The notes below the pieces were generated by a model. The model had not been told where the DNA came from. It ran no database searches and was given only the letters and a program-made list of their open reading frames with translations. Shown here one piece after another: positions 19,186-27,268 of a DNA stretch of 64,000 nucleotides. Within the stretch, counting starts at the first letter, position 1. Each line of letters begins with the position of its first letter. The translations under genes were made by a program, and so were the position numbers. The DNA is from PSRI01 sp041484195 (lineage in GTDB: Bacteria > Bacteroidota > Bacteroidia > Chitinophagales > Chitinophagaceae), in contig JBGPHC010000014.1 of assembly GCA_041484195.1 (NCBI GenBank), positions 1-64,000 of the forward strand, written 5' to 3'.

Positions 19186-20229
19186 ATGAAACAATCCTGG
19201 TATTCGGGGAAATGGGTAACAGTAATGCTACATGCCGCTGCCTGGATACTGCTTTTCTCGCTCCCATTCCTCTTGCGCCCAGTCTATGAAAATAATAAAC
19301 CGCCTGTCCCCAATCCCGATCAAAAAGCATTCACCATCCTCTATTTTTCCAATGCGATCTTGTGGATCGGCTTTTTTTACCTCAATGCCCATTTATTAAT
19401 TCCGCGATTCCTGTACAGGAGAAAATACTGGCAGCTCTCCGGCATGCTTTTCCTGGCGCTGCTCTGCCTGGTTTCATTCGGATGGCTCTATTTCAAACTA
19501 TTCATAGTTCATACGGAATTCCGATGGAGAAATTCCATATTATTTACCATCTTCACATTCCTATTTTTTGCAGCCTGCAGTACGGCCTACCAGATGATCA
19601 GGGACAAGATAAAAGCCGACGGGATTTTGAAGGAGAAAGAAAATGAAAACCTTAAGACAGAATTGTCTTTACTGAGATCACAGGTTAGCCCGCACTTCAT
19701 GTTCAACGTGCTCAACAATATGGTGGCGCTTGCCCGGAAACAATCCGACCAACTGGAACCCTCCCTAATCAAACTCTCCGCCCTGATGCGGTATATGCTT
19801 TACGAAGCAGATGAAAAGACCGTGCCGCTTGAGAAAGAAATAGAATACCTTCAAAGCTATATCGACCTGCAACAACAGCGATTCGGCAATAACGTGAAAG
19901 TGAATGTGTCCCTGGAAGTAGGGGAAGATCAATATAAGATTGAACCCATGTTGCTGATACCCTTCGTGGAAAATGCATTCAAACACGGCACCGGTATGAT
20001 TGAGGACGCCAGGATCGACATCGAATTGAGGACCAAAAGCCCTGTATTGCAATTCATGGTCCGGAATAAATTCAATGCCGATTCGGAAGAAACCAAAGAC
20101 AAGACTTCGGGCATCGGTTTGACAAATGTAAAAAGGAGATTAAATTTATTATATGGCGGCCTTCACAGTCTTCTGATCACCAAAAAAGATGACTGGTTCA
20201 TGGTATCGCTTCAAATTTCACTCCATTGA
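19186..20229 (+). CDS. LytS/YehU-type sensor histidine kinase
   Basis: 347 residues. Four hydrophobic segments in residues 10-140 anchor it in the inner membrane. A coiled coil (ILKEKENENLKTELSLLRSQ) leads into the His_kinase domain with the phospho-acceptor His in QVSPHFMFNVLNN (about residue 169). A HATPase-type end follows with the N-box LIPFVENAFKHG and the glycine motif SGIGLTNVKRRL. It has no separate sensory domain, so the signal probably acts through the membrane helices. Its stop overlaps the start of the response regulator by one base (TGATG), which implies translational coupling. Targets may include the LolA-like protein and receptor that follow. Confidence 0.92.
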   Translation: MKQSWYSGKWVTVMLHAAAWILLFSLPFLLRPVYENNKPPVPNPDQKAFTILYFSNAILWIGFFYLNAHLLIPRFLYRRKYWQLSGMLFLALLCLVSFGWLYFKLFIVHTEFRWRNSILFTIFTFLFFAACSTAYQMIRDKIKADGILKEKENENLKTELSLLRSQVSPHFMFNVLNNMVALARKQSDQLEPSLIKLSALMRYMLYEADEKTVPLEKEIEYLQSYIDLQQQRFGNNVKVNVSLEVGEDQYKIEPMLLIPFVENAFKHGTGMIEDARIDIELRTKSPVLQFMVRNKFNADSEETKDKTSGIGLTNVKRRLNLLYGGLHSLLITKKDDWFMVSLQISLH

Positions 20230-20945
20230 TGCTACATTGTATTGCTGTTGATGACGAGCCGCTGGCATTGGAATTGCTGGAAGATAATATCAGCAAAGTG
20301 CCCTATTTGAAACTGGAAGGCTGTTGCAGCAATCCCCTGGAAGCTATCCGCATCATGCAGGAAAAACATATTGACCTGGTTTTCCTGGATATACAAATGC
20401 CGGGACTCACGGGTCTGCAATTCATTCAAAGCATGTCGCAAAAACCCATGTTCATCCTGATAACCGCCTATGAAAAATACGCGCTTGAAGGTTTTAACCT
20501 GGATGTGGTAGACTATCTCCTAAAACCCGTATCCCTCGATCGATTCATAAAGGCCTGCAACAAAGCATGGGAACTCCATCAACTAAAAAACGGCGGCAAA
20601 GAGGTCGGCACCGGGGTTTTACACGATTACCTTTTCGTGAATGCAGACTATAGTCTGGTAAAAGTGGTACTCTCGGATATAGTTTGGGTGGAAGGTTTGA
20701 AAGATTATATCAAGATCCATCTGCGGAGCAACCCCAAACCCGTGATCACCCGGATGAGTATGAAAACCATCGAGGAACAGCTACCCCCATCCAAATTCAT
20801 TCGTGTGCAGAAATCCTATATAGTGGCCATTGCTTTTATCACCGCGATAAGGAAGAACAGCGTATTTATTGGCGAAATGGAAATACCCGTTGGAGACAAC
20901 TACCGCGAGGCCCTTGCCGCGATAACGGGAAAGGCTGGTTCATGA
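20229..20945 (+). CDS. LytTR-type response regulator
   Basis: 238 residues from the ATG at 20229. A receiver domain with the acidic pocket VDDEP and phospho-acceptor Asp54 in VFLDIQMPG is followed by YLLKPVSLDRF with the conserved Lys near 104. A LytTR DNA-binding domain (about residues 130-235) includes YSLVKVVLSDIVWVEGLKDY, FIRVQKSYIVAI and IPVGDNYRE. It is the cognate partner of the overlapping LytS-type kinase. LytTR regulators bind paired direct repeats upstream of target promoters. No obvious pair was recognised before 20986. Confidence 0.93.
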   Translation: MLHCIAVDDEPLALELLEDNISKVPYLKLEGCCSNPLEAIRIMQEKHIDLVFLDIQMPGLTGLQFIQSMSQKPMFILITAYEKYALEGFNLDVVDYLLKPVSLDRFIKACNKAWELHQLKNGGKEVGTGVLHDYLFVNADYSLVKVVLSDIVWVEGLKDYIKIHLRSNPKPVITRMSMKTIEEQLPPSKFIRVQKSYIVAIAFITAIRKNSVFIGEMEIPVGDNYREALAAITGKAGS

Positions 20946-20955
20946 AAAAATAGAA

Positions 20956-20963
20956 TATTTTTG
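20956..20963 (+). promoter_or_regulatory. Bacteroidota -7 box upstream of LolA-like gene
   Basis: TATTTTTG fits the TAnnTTTG consensus, 22 bases before the ATG at 20986. No clear TTTG -33 element at the expected distance. Confidence 0.4.
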
Positions 20964-20985
20964 TCATCTACCAAAAAACATAAAT

Positions 20986-21711
20986 ATGAAAATTGCAAAG
21001 CTTTCACTGATAAGCCTCACAGCCCTGCTCAGTTCCATGATGGTCCAATCCCAGACCGTGGACGAAATCGTTAGCAAGCACATAGATGCCGAAGGCGGTA
21101 AAGACAAATTGGCGCAGGTGAACTCATTGTACGAAGAAACTTCCGTATCGGTCATGGGTAACGACAATCCCTCGACAATTCAGATTCTGAATGGCAAGGG
21201 TTTCAGGAGTGAAATTGAATTCAATGGGCAAAAGATAATCCAATGTTACACCGACAAGGGTGGCTGGGTGATAAATCCGATGCAGGGTGCGACAGATGCT
21301 ACGGCAATGCCTGATGACCAATATAAGGGAGGCAGGGACCAGATTAGTTTTGGCGGCCCACTATTAAATTACCAGGCCAAGGGATACAAAGTTGAACTCC
21401 AGGGAAAGGAAAATGTTGGAACTGCAAGCGCTTACAAAATCAATGTGACTGACACCAGTAAGGTGGAGACCACACTCTTCATTGACGCTGGCAATTACAA
21501 TCTCCTGCAATTGGTGAGGAAGGCCAATTTCAATGGTCAGGATATTAATATCGTCATTACCTACTCGGACTATAAAAAGACTGATTTCGGAGTGACCATT
21601 CCATATACAATAGAAACCAATTTTGGAGATCAGTTTTCCCTGACCTCTACAGTTAAAAAAGCAGAATTCAACAAAGCCATTGATCCCAAGATTTTTGAGA
21701 TGCCCAAATAA
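20986..21711 (+). CDS. Secreted LolA-like outer-membrane lipoprotein-sorting family protein
   Basis: 241 residues with a signal peptide (MKIAKLSLISLTALLSSMMV, then QSQ). The mature part opens TVDEIVSKHIDAEGGKDKLAQVNSL, the start typical of LolA/LolB-fold periplasmic proteins in Bacteroidota, and contains alternating beta strands such as GFRSEIEFNGQKIIQ and VETTLFIDAGNYNLLQL. The fold binds lipid or an acyl group. It is probably not the housekeeping LolA, because a better candidate lies at 58677-59348. It sits between the LytTR pair and a TonB-type receptor, each with its own presumed promoter. The precise role is unknown. Confidence 0.7.
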   Translation: MKIAKLSLISLTALLSSMMVQSQTVDEIVSKHIDAEGGKDKLAQVNSLYEETSVSVMGNDNPSTIQILNGKGFRSEIEFNGQKIIQCYTDKGGWVINPMQGATDATAMPDDQYKGGRDQISFGGPLLNYQAKGYKVELQGKENVGTASAYKINVTDTSKVETTLFIDAGNYNLLQLVRKANFNGQDINIVITYSDYKKTDFGVTIPYTIETNFGDQFSLTSTVKKAEFNKAIDPKIFEMPK

Positions 21712-21738
21712 GACCCGAAATCAGGGCGAACTAACCAA

Positions 21739-21799
21739 ATAGAAGGGTAAATAACATCCATGATCCGACCATAAGCCGGCTGCTGTCTTACCCTTCTAT
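21739..21799. repeat. 12-base inverted repeat flanking a 37-base spacer
   Basis: ATAGAAGGGTAA at 21739-21750 is exactly mirrored by TTACCCTTCTAT at 21788-21799. It lies 28 bases after the LolA-like stop codon and well before the receptor promoter. The arms could form a long hairpin (a terminator without a strict T-run) or bind a dimeric regulator. Confidence 0.55.
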
Positions 21800-21902
21800 C
21801 TATTTGCAATTCACCTTCCTGCCATTATGTGCCTTTATTTGCCTTTCGTCGCAAGATTTTCCCCAAACGTCTCTTTTCCCTGAACCATTTCGTTCGGGAA
21901 TT

Positions 21903-21910
21903 TAGTTTTG
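21903..21910 (+). promoter_or_regulatory. Candidate -7 box for the TonB-type receptor
   Basis: TAGTTTTG fits TAnnTTTG. It lies 77 bases before the first ATG at 21988, which would give a leader of about 70 bases. Confidence 0.35.
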
Positions 21911-21987
21911 TATCCTTCGGTTGCCGGGTCTGACAAGGCTTTAACCTGCCGGCACCAATTAAGAATATCTGATCACCAGGAAAATTT

Positions 21988-24657
21988 ATGAACAACACGT
22001 ATAATCGGGGAATTATGAACAGGAAAAATTTACTCTTTATCGCAGCTGGATTGCTGATTTCGTTTCAGTCACTTGCACAATTTCCAGGTGCTGTGCCGGG
22101 TAATGGAAAACAAGCGGCGCCGAAAATTGGTCATATTTACGGTAAAGTAGTTGACAGCACCGGCAAGCCTATCAGCGATGCGACTGTCATTCTGCTTCAA
22201 AACCATTATGATTCCGTCAGTAAGAAGAAAAAGGATATCCTCTACAAAGGACTCTCCACAAAAACGAATGGCGAATTCAGCATGGAAGAACTCCCCATAT
22301 TCGGTAGCCTGAAATTGCGGATTTCGGCAACAGGCTATAAGCCATACGAACAGGCCATCAGCTTCCAGATGAAGATGGACGCCAATGCCGCTCCCAAAGT
22401 TCCTTCGGCAGGCGGCATGCCCAATATGGGTACTATGCTTAACGCTATTGACAAAGACCTGGGCAATATTAAACTCACGGAAGATATTCAGCAATTGCAG
22501 GAAATAACCGTGATAGCTTCCAAGCCTTTGATGAAAATGGACATTGACAAGAAAGTATTCAATGTGGACAAGAATATTGTGAGTGCCGGAGGTACGGCCC
22601 TGGATGTTATGAAAAATGTACCTTCTGTGCAGGTTGACATTGACGGGAATGTGAAACTCCGGAATGCCCCACCACAGATCTATATTGATGGAAGGCCCAC
22701 TACTCTCACGCTGGACCAGATTCCCGCCGACGCCATAGAAAGTGTGGAAGTCATTACCAATCCATCTGCCAAATACGATGCCTCCGGTGGCAATGCCGGA
22801 ATATTGAATATCGTCCTCAAAAAGAATAAGAAATCCGGATACAATGGGAACCTGATGGCCGGTGTTGACAGGAGAGGTTCCATAAATGGAGGTGGCAATT
22901 TCAATGTCAGGCAGGGTAAGATCAATCTCTCTGCAGCTGCCATGGCAAACCAAATGAAGAACAGGTCCACAGGAACCACGGACCGCCTGAATTTTGGAGA
23001 TACGGCCACTCAAATACACCAACAAAACAACAATAAAACCAACGGCGCATTTGTATTTGGAAGGCTGGGCCTGGATTATTTTGTAACGAACAGAACCACG
23101 CTTTCCGCCGCAGGCATCATCGTGCATGGCCAGTTCAAGCCAAGTGAAACCATAGGTATCATTACCGATAGCCTCTATCCCTCCGGAACGGTCAGCAAAT
23201 ACAGTCAGCGCGTCTCAAATAGTAAAAGAGAATTCAACGCCAAAGGATTTCAACTGGGCATGAAACATAATTTCCCAAAGGCGGGTGAAGAACTCACGAC
23301 AGACATGAATTATTTTTCGGGCAAGAACAAAAGCACCGCCATGTATGCAACCAATTATTATGATCAGCCGGGATCCGTTACAGGAACTCAGTTTCAACAG
23401 GTTCTTTCGGATGGGAATAATAAATTCTTCACTGTTCAAACGGATTATGTGAACCCATTTAAAGGGAAGGTAAAACTTGAAACAGGTTTGAGAGCGCAGC
23501 TCACCCATATCGTCAACAATAACGAAACTTTTATTCAAAGCCCGGGAGCCCCTGATTTTATCAAGATTCAAAATGCCACCAATAATTATAAGAATAATAA
23601 CAACGTGTATGCGGCCTATGTGTCGGTGACCAGCGCAATCAAGAATTTTGGTTACCAACTGGGCCTCCGCGCTGAGCGTTCAAGTTATTCAGGAGAACTG
23701 GTCAACACCGGAGAGAAATTCAGCAATAGCTATCCCATAAGCCTCTTTCCTTCCGTATTTCTGAGTCAAAAGTTGAAGAGCAAACAGGAGCTTCAGTTCA
23801 GCTACACGCGCCGGATCAACAGACCTAATTTTTTCCAATTGATTCCTTATACAGACTATACAGACAGCCTCAATATTACAAGAGGCAATCCCAACCTGGT
23901 GCCCGAATTCACCAATTCCTTTGAAATTTCCTACGGCAAGACTTTCAAGGGTAATAACAACATTCTGGCATCCGTGTATTATAAACATTCCACCGATCTC
24001 ATAACCCGATATCTCGATCGCGGCACGAATCCCGCGACAGGAAAAGATGATCTCATCAACAGCTATATCAACGCCAATTCGAGTTATTCTGCCGGGGCAG
24101 AATTTACATCCGTGAATACGATCAGGAAATGGTGGGACCTCACCAGCAATATCAATCTTTACAATTCAAAGATCAATACTGATAATATCAGCGGTTCCTC
24201 GCAGGATGCGTTGTGGAGCTGGTTCGGTAAACTGAATAACAACTTTAAGTTGCCCAAGAATTTTACGATACAGGTTTCGGGAGACTACCAATCCAAGACC
24301 AACCTTCCTGTGAGTGGTGGCCAGGGTGGATTTGGACCTCCTTCACAGGCACAATCCTCTTCCCAGGGTTATATCAGACCCTTCTGGAGCATGGATGCAG
24401 CCATTAAAAAAAGTTTCTTGAAGAATAATGCGGCAACGGTTACCCTCAGCGTCAGTGATATTTTTGGAACCAGAAAATCCAATCAGCATTCCGAAAGCAT
24501 CTATTTCGTGCAGGATTATTACAGGCTGAATAATCCGCATATGGTCCGTTTAAATTTTACTTATCGCTTCGGAAAGATGGATGTGACCTTGTTTAAGCGT
24601 CAAAACCTGAAAAGCCAGGGTGAAGGATTACAAAATGCGGGACAAATGGGAGGATAA
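21988..24657 (+). CDS. TonB-dependent-receptor-like outer membrane beta-barrel protein (OMP_b-brl_3 type)
   Basis: 889 residues from the ATG at 21988; the in-frame ATG at 22015 (MNRKNLLFIAAGLLISF) begins directly at the signal peptide and is an equally good start. After the signal comes a carboxypeptidase-regulatory-like domain (HIYGKVVDSTGKPISDATV), a short plug (DVMKNVPSVQVDIDGNVKLR, then QIYIDGRPTTLTLDQIPADA) and a large C-terminal barrel ending in aromatic-rich strands such as MVRLNFTYRFGKMDV. This architecture is that of Bacteroidota receptors often annotated as outer membrane beta-barrel family protein. They are not paired with SusD and usually take up peptides, metals or small ligands. 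The gene follows a LytTR system, and a GH3 gene lies 101 bases downstream. Confidence 0.9.
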   Translation: MNNTYNRGIMNRKNLLFIAAGLLISFQSLAQFPGAVPGNGKQAAPKIGHIYGKVVDSTGKPISDATVILLQNHYDSVSKKKKDILYKGLSTKTNGEFSMEELPIFGSLKLRISATGYKPYEQAISFQMKMDANAAPKVPSAGGMPNMGTMLNAIDKDLGNIKLTEDIQQLQEITVIASKPLMKMDIDKKVFNVDKNIVSAGGTALDVMKNVPSVQVDIDGNVKLRNAPPQIYIDGRPTTLTLDQIPADAIESVEVITNPSAKYDASGGNAGILNIVLKKNKKSGYNGNLMAGVDRRGSINGGGNFNVRQGKINLSAAAMANQMKNRSTGTTDRLNFGDTATQIHQQNNNKTNGAFVFGRLGLDYFVTNRTTLSAAGIIVHGQFKPSETIGIITDSLYPSGTVSKYSQRVSNSKREFNAKGFQLGMKHNFPKAGEELTTDMNYFSGKNKSTAMYATNYYDQPGSVTGTQFQQVLSDGNNKFFTVQTDYVNPFKGKVKLETGLRAQLTHIVNNNETFIQSPGAPDFIKIQNATNNYKNNNNVYAAYVSVTSAIKNFGYQLGLRAERSSYSGELVNTGEKFSNSYPISLFPSVFLSQKLKSKQELQFSYTRRINRPNFFQLIPYTDYTDSLNITRGNPNLVPEFTNSFEISYGKTFKGNNNILASVYYKHSTDLITRYLDRGTNPATGKDDLINSYINANSSYSAGAEFTSVNTIRKWWDLTSNINLYNSKINTDNISGSSQDALWSWFGKLNNNFKLPKNFTIQVSGDYQSKTNLPVSGGQGGFGPPSQAQSSSQGYIRPFWSMDAAIKKSFLKNNAATVTLSVSDIFGTRKSNQHSESIYFVQDYYRLNNPHMVRLNFTYRFGKMDVTLFKRQNLKSQGEGLQNAGQMGG

Positions 24658-24704
24658 TCAAAATTCCGGGGCTATTGAATGAAGCTATTGAGTTAATTTC
24701 ATGT

Positions 24705-24721
24705 TGCTGCATATTGCAGCA
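24705..24721. repeat. Perfect palindrome upstream of GH3 gene
   Basis: TGCTGCA-TAT-TGCAGCA, a 7-base perfect inverted repeat with a 3-base centre, 37 bases before the GH3 ATG and 47 bases after the receptor stop. It could be an operator or a short hairpin. No T-run follows, so an intrinsic terminator is less likely. Confidence 0.45.
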
Positions 24722-24758
24722 GCGGGAACTTTGATCATATAACAAAACCAACTATTTC

Positions 24759-27161
24759 ATGAAACCATTTCAGTTCCTGGCATTGATTTTCTTGATGCCT
24801 TTAATTGCCTCCGCACAAAACTCTTCAAAAACATTACCACAGCTCGGCAAGAATTCTATCAGGGAAGTAATCGCATCCATGACCCTGGAAGAAAAGGCTA
24901 AACTTCTTGTGGGTGGCGGTTTTCGGATGCCGGGCGCGGCACAAGCCCCGGATAAAGGGCCCACCGAAAAATCCGTACCCGGCGCTGCGGGAACCAGTTT
25001 TGCAATTCCCCGGCTGGGCATTCCATCCATAACAGTATCCGACGGCCCCGCGGGTGTTAGAATATCTCCTATCAGAAATAAAGATAGTTCGCGCACTTAT
25101 TATGCAACGGCCTTTCCAGTCGCCACATTGCTGGCATCGAGTTGGGACACGGCCTTAGTGAAAAAAGTGGGTTTGGCATTGGGAAGCGAAGTGCATGAAT
25201 ACGGAATTGATATTTTGTTGGCACCTGCACTGAACATACACCGCAATCCCCTGGGTGGGAGAAATTTTGAATACTTTTCAGAAGATCCATTGGTGTCGGG
25301 TGAGCTCACTGCGGCACTCGTAAACGGGATTGAAGCCAATGGAGTGGGAACTTCCGTTAAACATTTTGCAGCAAATAATCAGGAAACGAATCGAAATACC
25401 ATCAATACTATTGTGAGCGAAAGGGCTTTGCGGGAAATCTACCTGAGAGGATTTGAGACCGTTGTCAAAAAATCGCAGCCCTGGACAGTCATGAGTTCTT
25501 ATAACAAGCTTAACGGAACCTATACTTCCCAGGAGCATGACCTGCTCACTACCATTTTGAGAAAAGAATGGGGCTTTAAAGGCCTGGTCATGACAGATTG
25601 GTTCGGGGGAAGGGATCCCATCGCCCAGATGATTGCAGGCAATGATTTATTGATGCCAGGAACTCCCCAACAGTCAACAAGAATTATTGAAGCAGTCAAA
25701 CACGATTCCCTCGATGTAAAAGTCCTGGACGAAAATGTTGCAAGGATGCTGAACCTGATCCTGCGGTCCCCCACTTTTGCAAAATATAAATATTCCGATC
25801 ACCCCGATCTGAGAAAAGATGCTGCTGTGTCACGTGAAGCAGCGGCAGAAGGAATGGTCCTGCTGAAAAATGAAAAGCATGCACTCCCTTTCAAGACTGA
25901 GAAGAAAATGGCTGTTTTTGGGAATGACTCCTATGATATCATTGCCGGGGGAACCGGGAGTGGCAATGTCAACAAAGCATATACCATCTCCTTGATCCAG
26001 GGACTTGCAAATGCCGGCTATGAAACTGATGCATCCCTGACTCAGATATATGAAAAATATTTGGAGGAAGAAAAGGCGAAACGTCCCAAGCCCCGGGGAT
26101 TCTTTGACACACCCAAACCAATCGAAGAAATGGGCTTGAGTAACGAACTCATTGCGAGCAAAGCCAGTGAGAGTGATGCGGCTATTTTTACAATTGGCAG
26201 AAATGCGGGGGAAGGTGCAGACCGGAAATTGGAAAATGATTTCTACCTGTCAGCCAATGAAAAAGATCTGATCAACAAAATAGCGCAGGCATTTCATGCT
26301 AGGAACAAGAAATTGATCGTGGTATTGAATATCGGTGGTGTAATTGAAATTGCCAGTTGGAGAGATCAGCCAGATGCCATCCTGCTCGCATGGCAACCCG
26401 GACTCGAAGGAGGCAATGCCATTGCCGACATCCTAAGCGGAAGTGTGAATCCATCCGGAAGGCTGGCCTCCAGTTTCCCGGTTGAATATAAAGATGTACC
26501 CGGTTCCGGAAATTTCCCTGGAAAGGAATTCCCTGAGCAGGCTACTACCGGCAGTTTTGGCAGAAAGGAAATACCCGCGGAAGTGGTTTACCAGGAAGGC
26601 ATTTATGTGGGGTACCGGTACTACAATACTTTCAACATTCAACCCGCCTATGAATTCGGCTACGGACTTTCATACACAAATTTTGATTATGGCGATATCA
26701 AATTAAGCGGAAATTCATTCAAGGATGCCCTCAGGGTTACACTAACCATCACCAATAAAGGCCGCGTTGCCGGTAAAGAAGTAGTGCAATTGTATATTAG
26801 CGCGCCGGCAAAAAAATTGGATAAACCCACGGAAGAATTAAAGGCATTTTGCAAGACAAGACTCCTGCAACCAGGGCAATCTCAAACCATAACCTTCACA
26901 CTACATGCTTCCGACCTGGCTTCCTTTGATACGCAATCCTCTTCATGGATAGCCGAAGCGGGCAACTACACCGTGAAAATAGGCGCCTCTTCAAGAAATT
27001 TTATCAGGAAGGCGGGATTTTCGCTGGCCAGGGATACCATAGTGGAAAAGGATCATAAAGCATTGGCCCCTGAGAAACCCTTTCAGGAATATGAACGGGG
27101 AAAAGAAATAACTGGAGTATTTATTTATGAACTGAATAATTTTATAATGGCAGGTCAATAA
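24759..27161 (+). CDS. GH3 family beta-glucosidase/beta-xylosidase
   Basis: 800 residues with a signal peptide (FQFLALIFLMPLIASAQ). The GH3 N-terminal TIM barrel contains VSDGPAGVR, NIHRNPLGGRNFEYFSEDP and KHFAANNQETNRN. The nucleophile Asp is in GLVMTDWFGG (about residue 280). The GH3 C-terminal sandwich (AAEGMVLLKNEKHALPF onward) has the region with the acid/base Glu near NAGEGADRKLE, and a fibronectin III-like tail (KDALRVTLTITNKGRVAGKEVVQLYI) closes the protein. It is expected to remove terminal beta-glucosyl, or possibly arabinosyl or xylosyl, units in the periplasm. It begins a run of sugar-processing genes to 33087. Confidence 0.93.
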   Translation: MKPFQFLALIFLMPLIASAQNSSKTLPQLGKNSIREVIASMTLEEKAKLLVGGGFRMPGAAQAPDKGPTEKSVPGAAGTSFAIPRLGIPSITVSDGPAGVRISPIRNKDSSRTYYATAFPVATLLASSWDTALVKKVGLALGSEVHEYGIDILLAPALNIHRNPLGGRNFEYFSEDPLVSGELTAALVNGIEANGVGTSVKHFAANNQETNRNTINTIVSERALREIYLRGFETVVKKSQPWTVMSSYNKLNGTYTSQEHDLLTTILRKEWGFKGLVMTDWFGGRDPIAQMIAGNDLLMPGTPQQSTRIIEAVKHDSLDVKVLDENVARMLNLILRSPTFAKYKYSDHPDLRKDAAVSREAAAEGMVLLKNEKHALPFKTEKKMAVFGNDSYDIIAGGTGSGNVNKAYTISLIQGLANAGYETDASLTQIYEKYLEEEKAKRPKPRGFFDTPKPIEEMGLSNELIASKASESDAAIFTIGRNAGEGADRKLENDFYLSANEKDLINKIAQAFHARNKKLIVVLNIGGVIEIASWRDQPDAILLAWQPGLEGGNAIADILSGSVNPSGRLASSFPVEYKDVPGSGNFPGKEFPEQATTGSFGRKEIPAEVVYQEGIYVGYRYYNTFNIQPAYEFGYGLSYTNFDYGDIKLSGNSFKDALRVTLTITNKGRVAGKEVVQLYISAPAKKLDKPTEELKAFCKTRLLQPGQSQTITFTLHASDLASFDTQSSSWIAEAGNYTVKIGASSRNFIRKAGFSLARDTIVEKDHKALAPEKPFQEYERGKEITGVFIYELNNFIMAGQ

Positions 27162-27268
27162 CCTGAAATATAGATTTTGAGATTAGACAGGAACCAATGC
27201 CAGAAAGATTGGATTGGGTGAAGACAATCATCCGGAACCATTCATCTTAATCGCTTAATCGCCTAACT

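Noticed and set aside
22069..23127. Long minus-strand frame (352 codons)
   Set aside because: It lies wholly opposite the TonB-type receptor gene, has no family resemblance and no start context; a shadow of codon bias.
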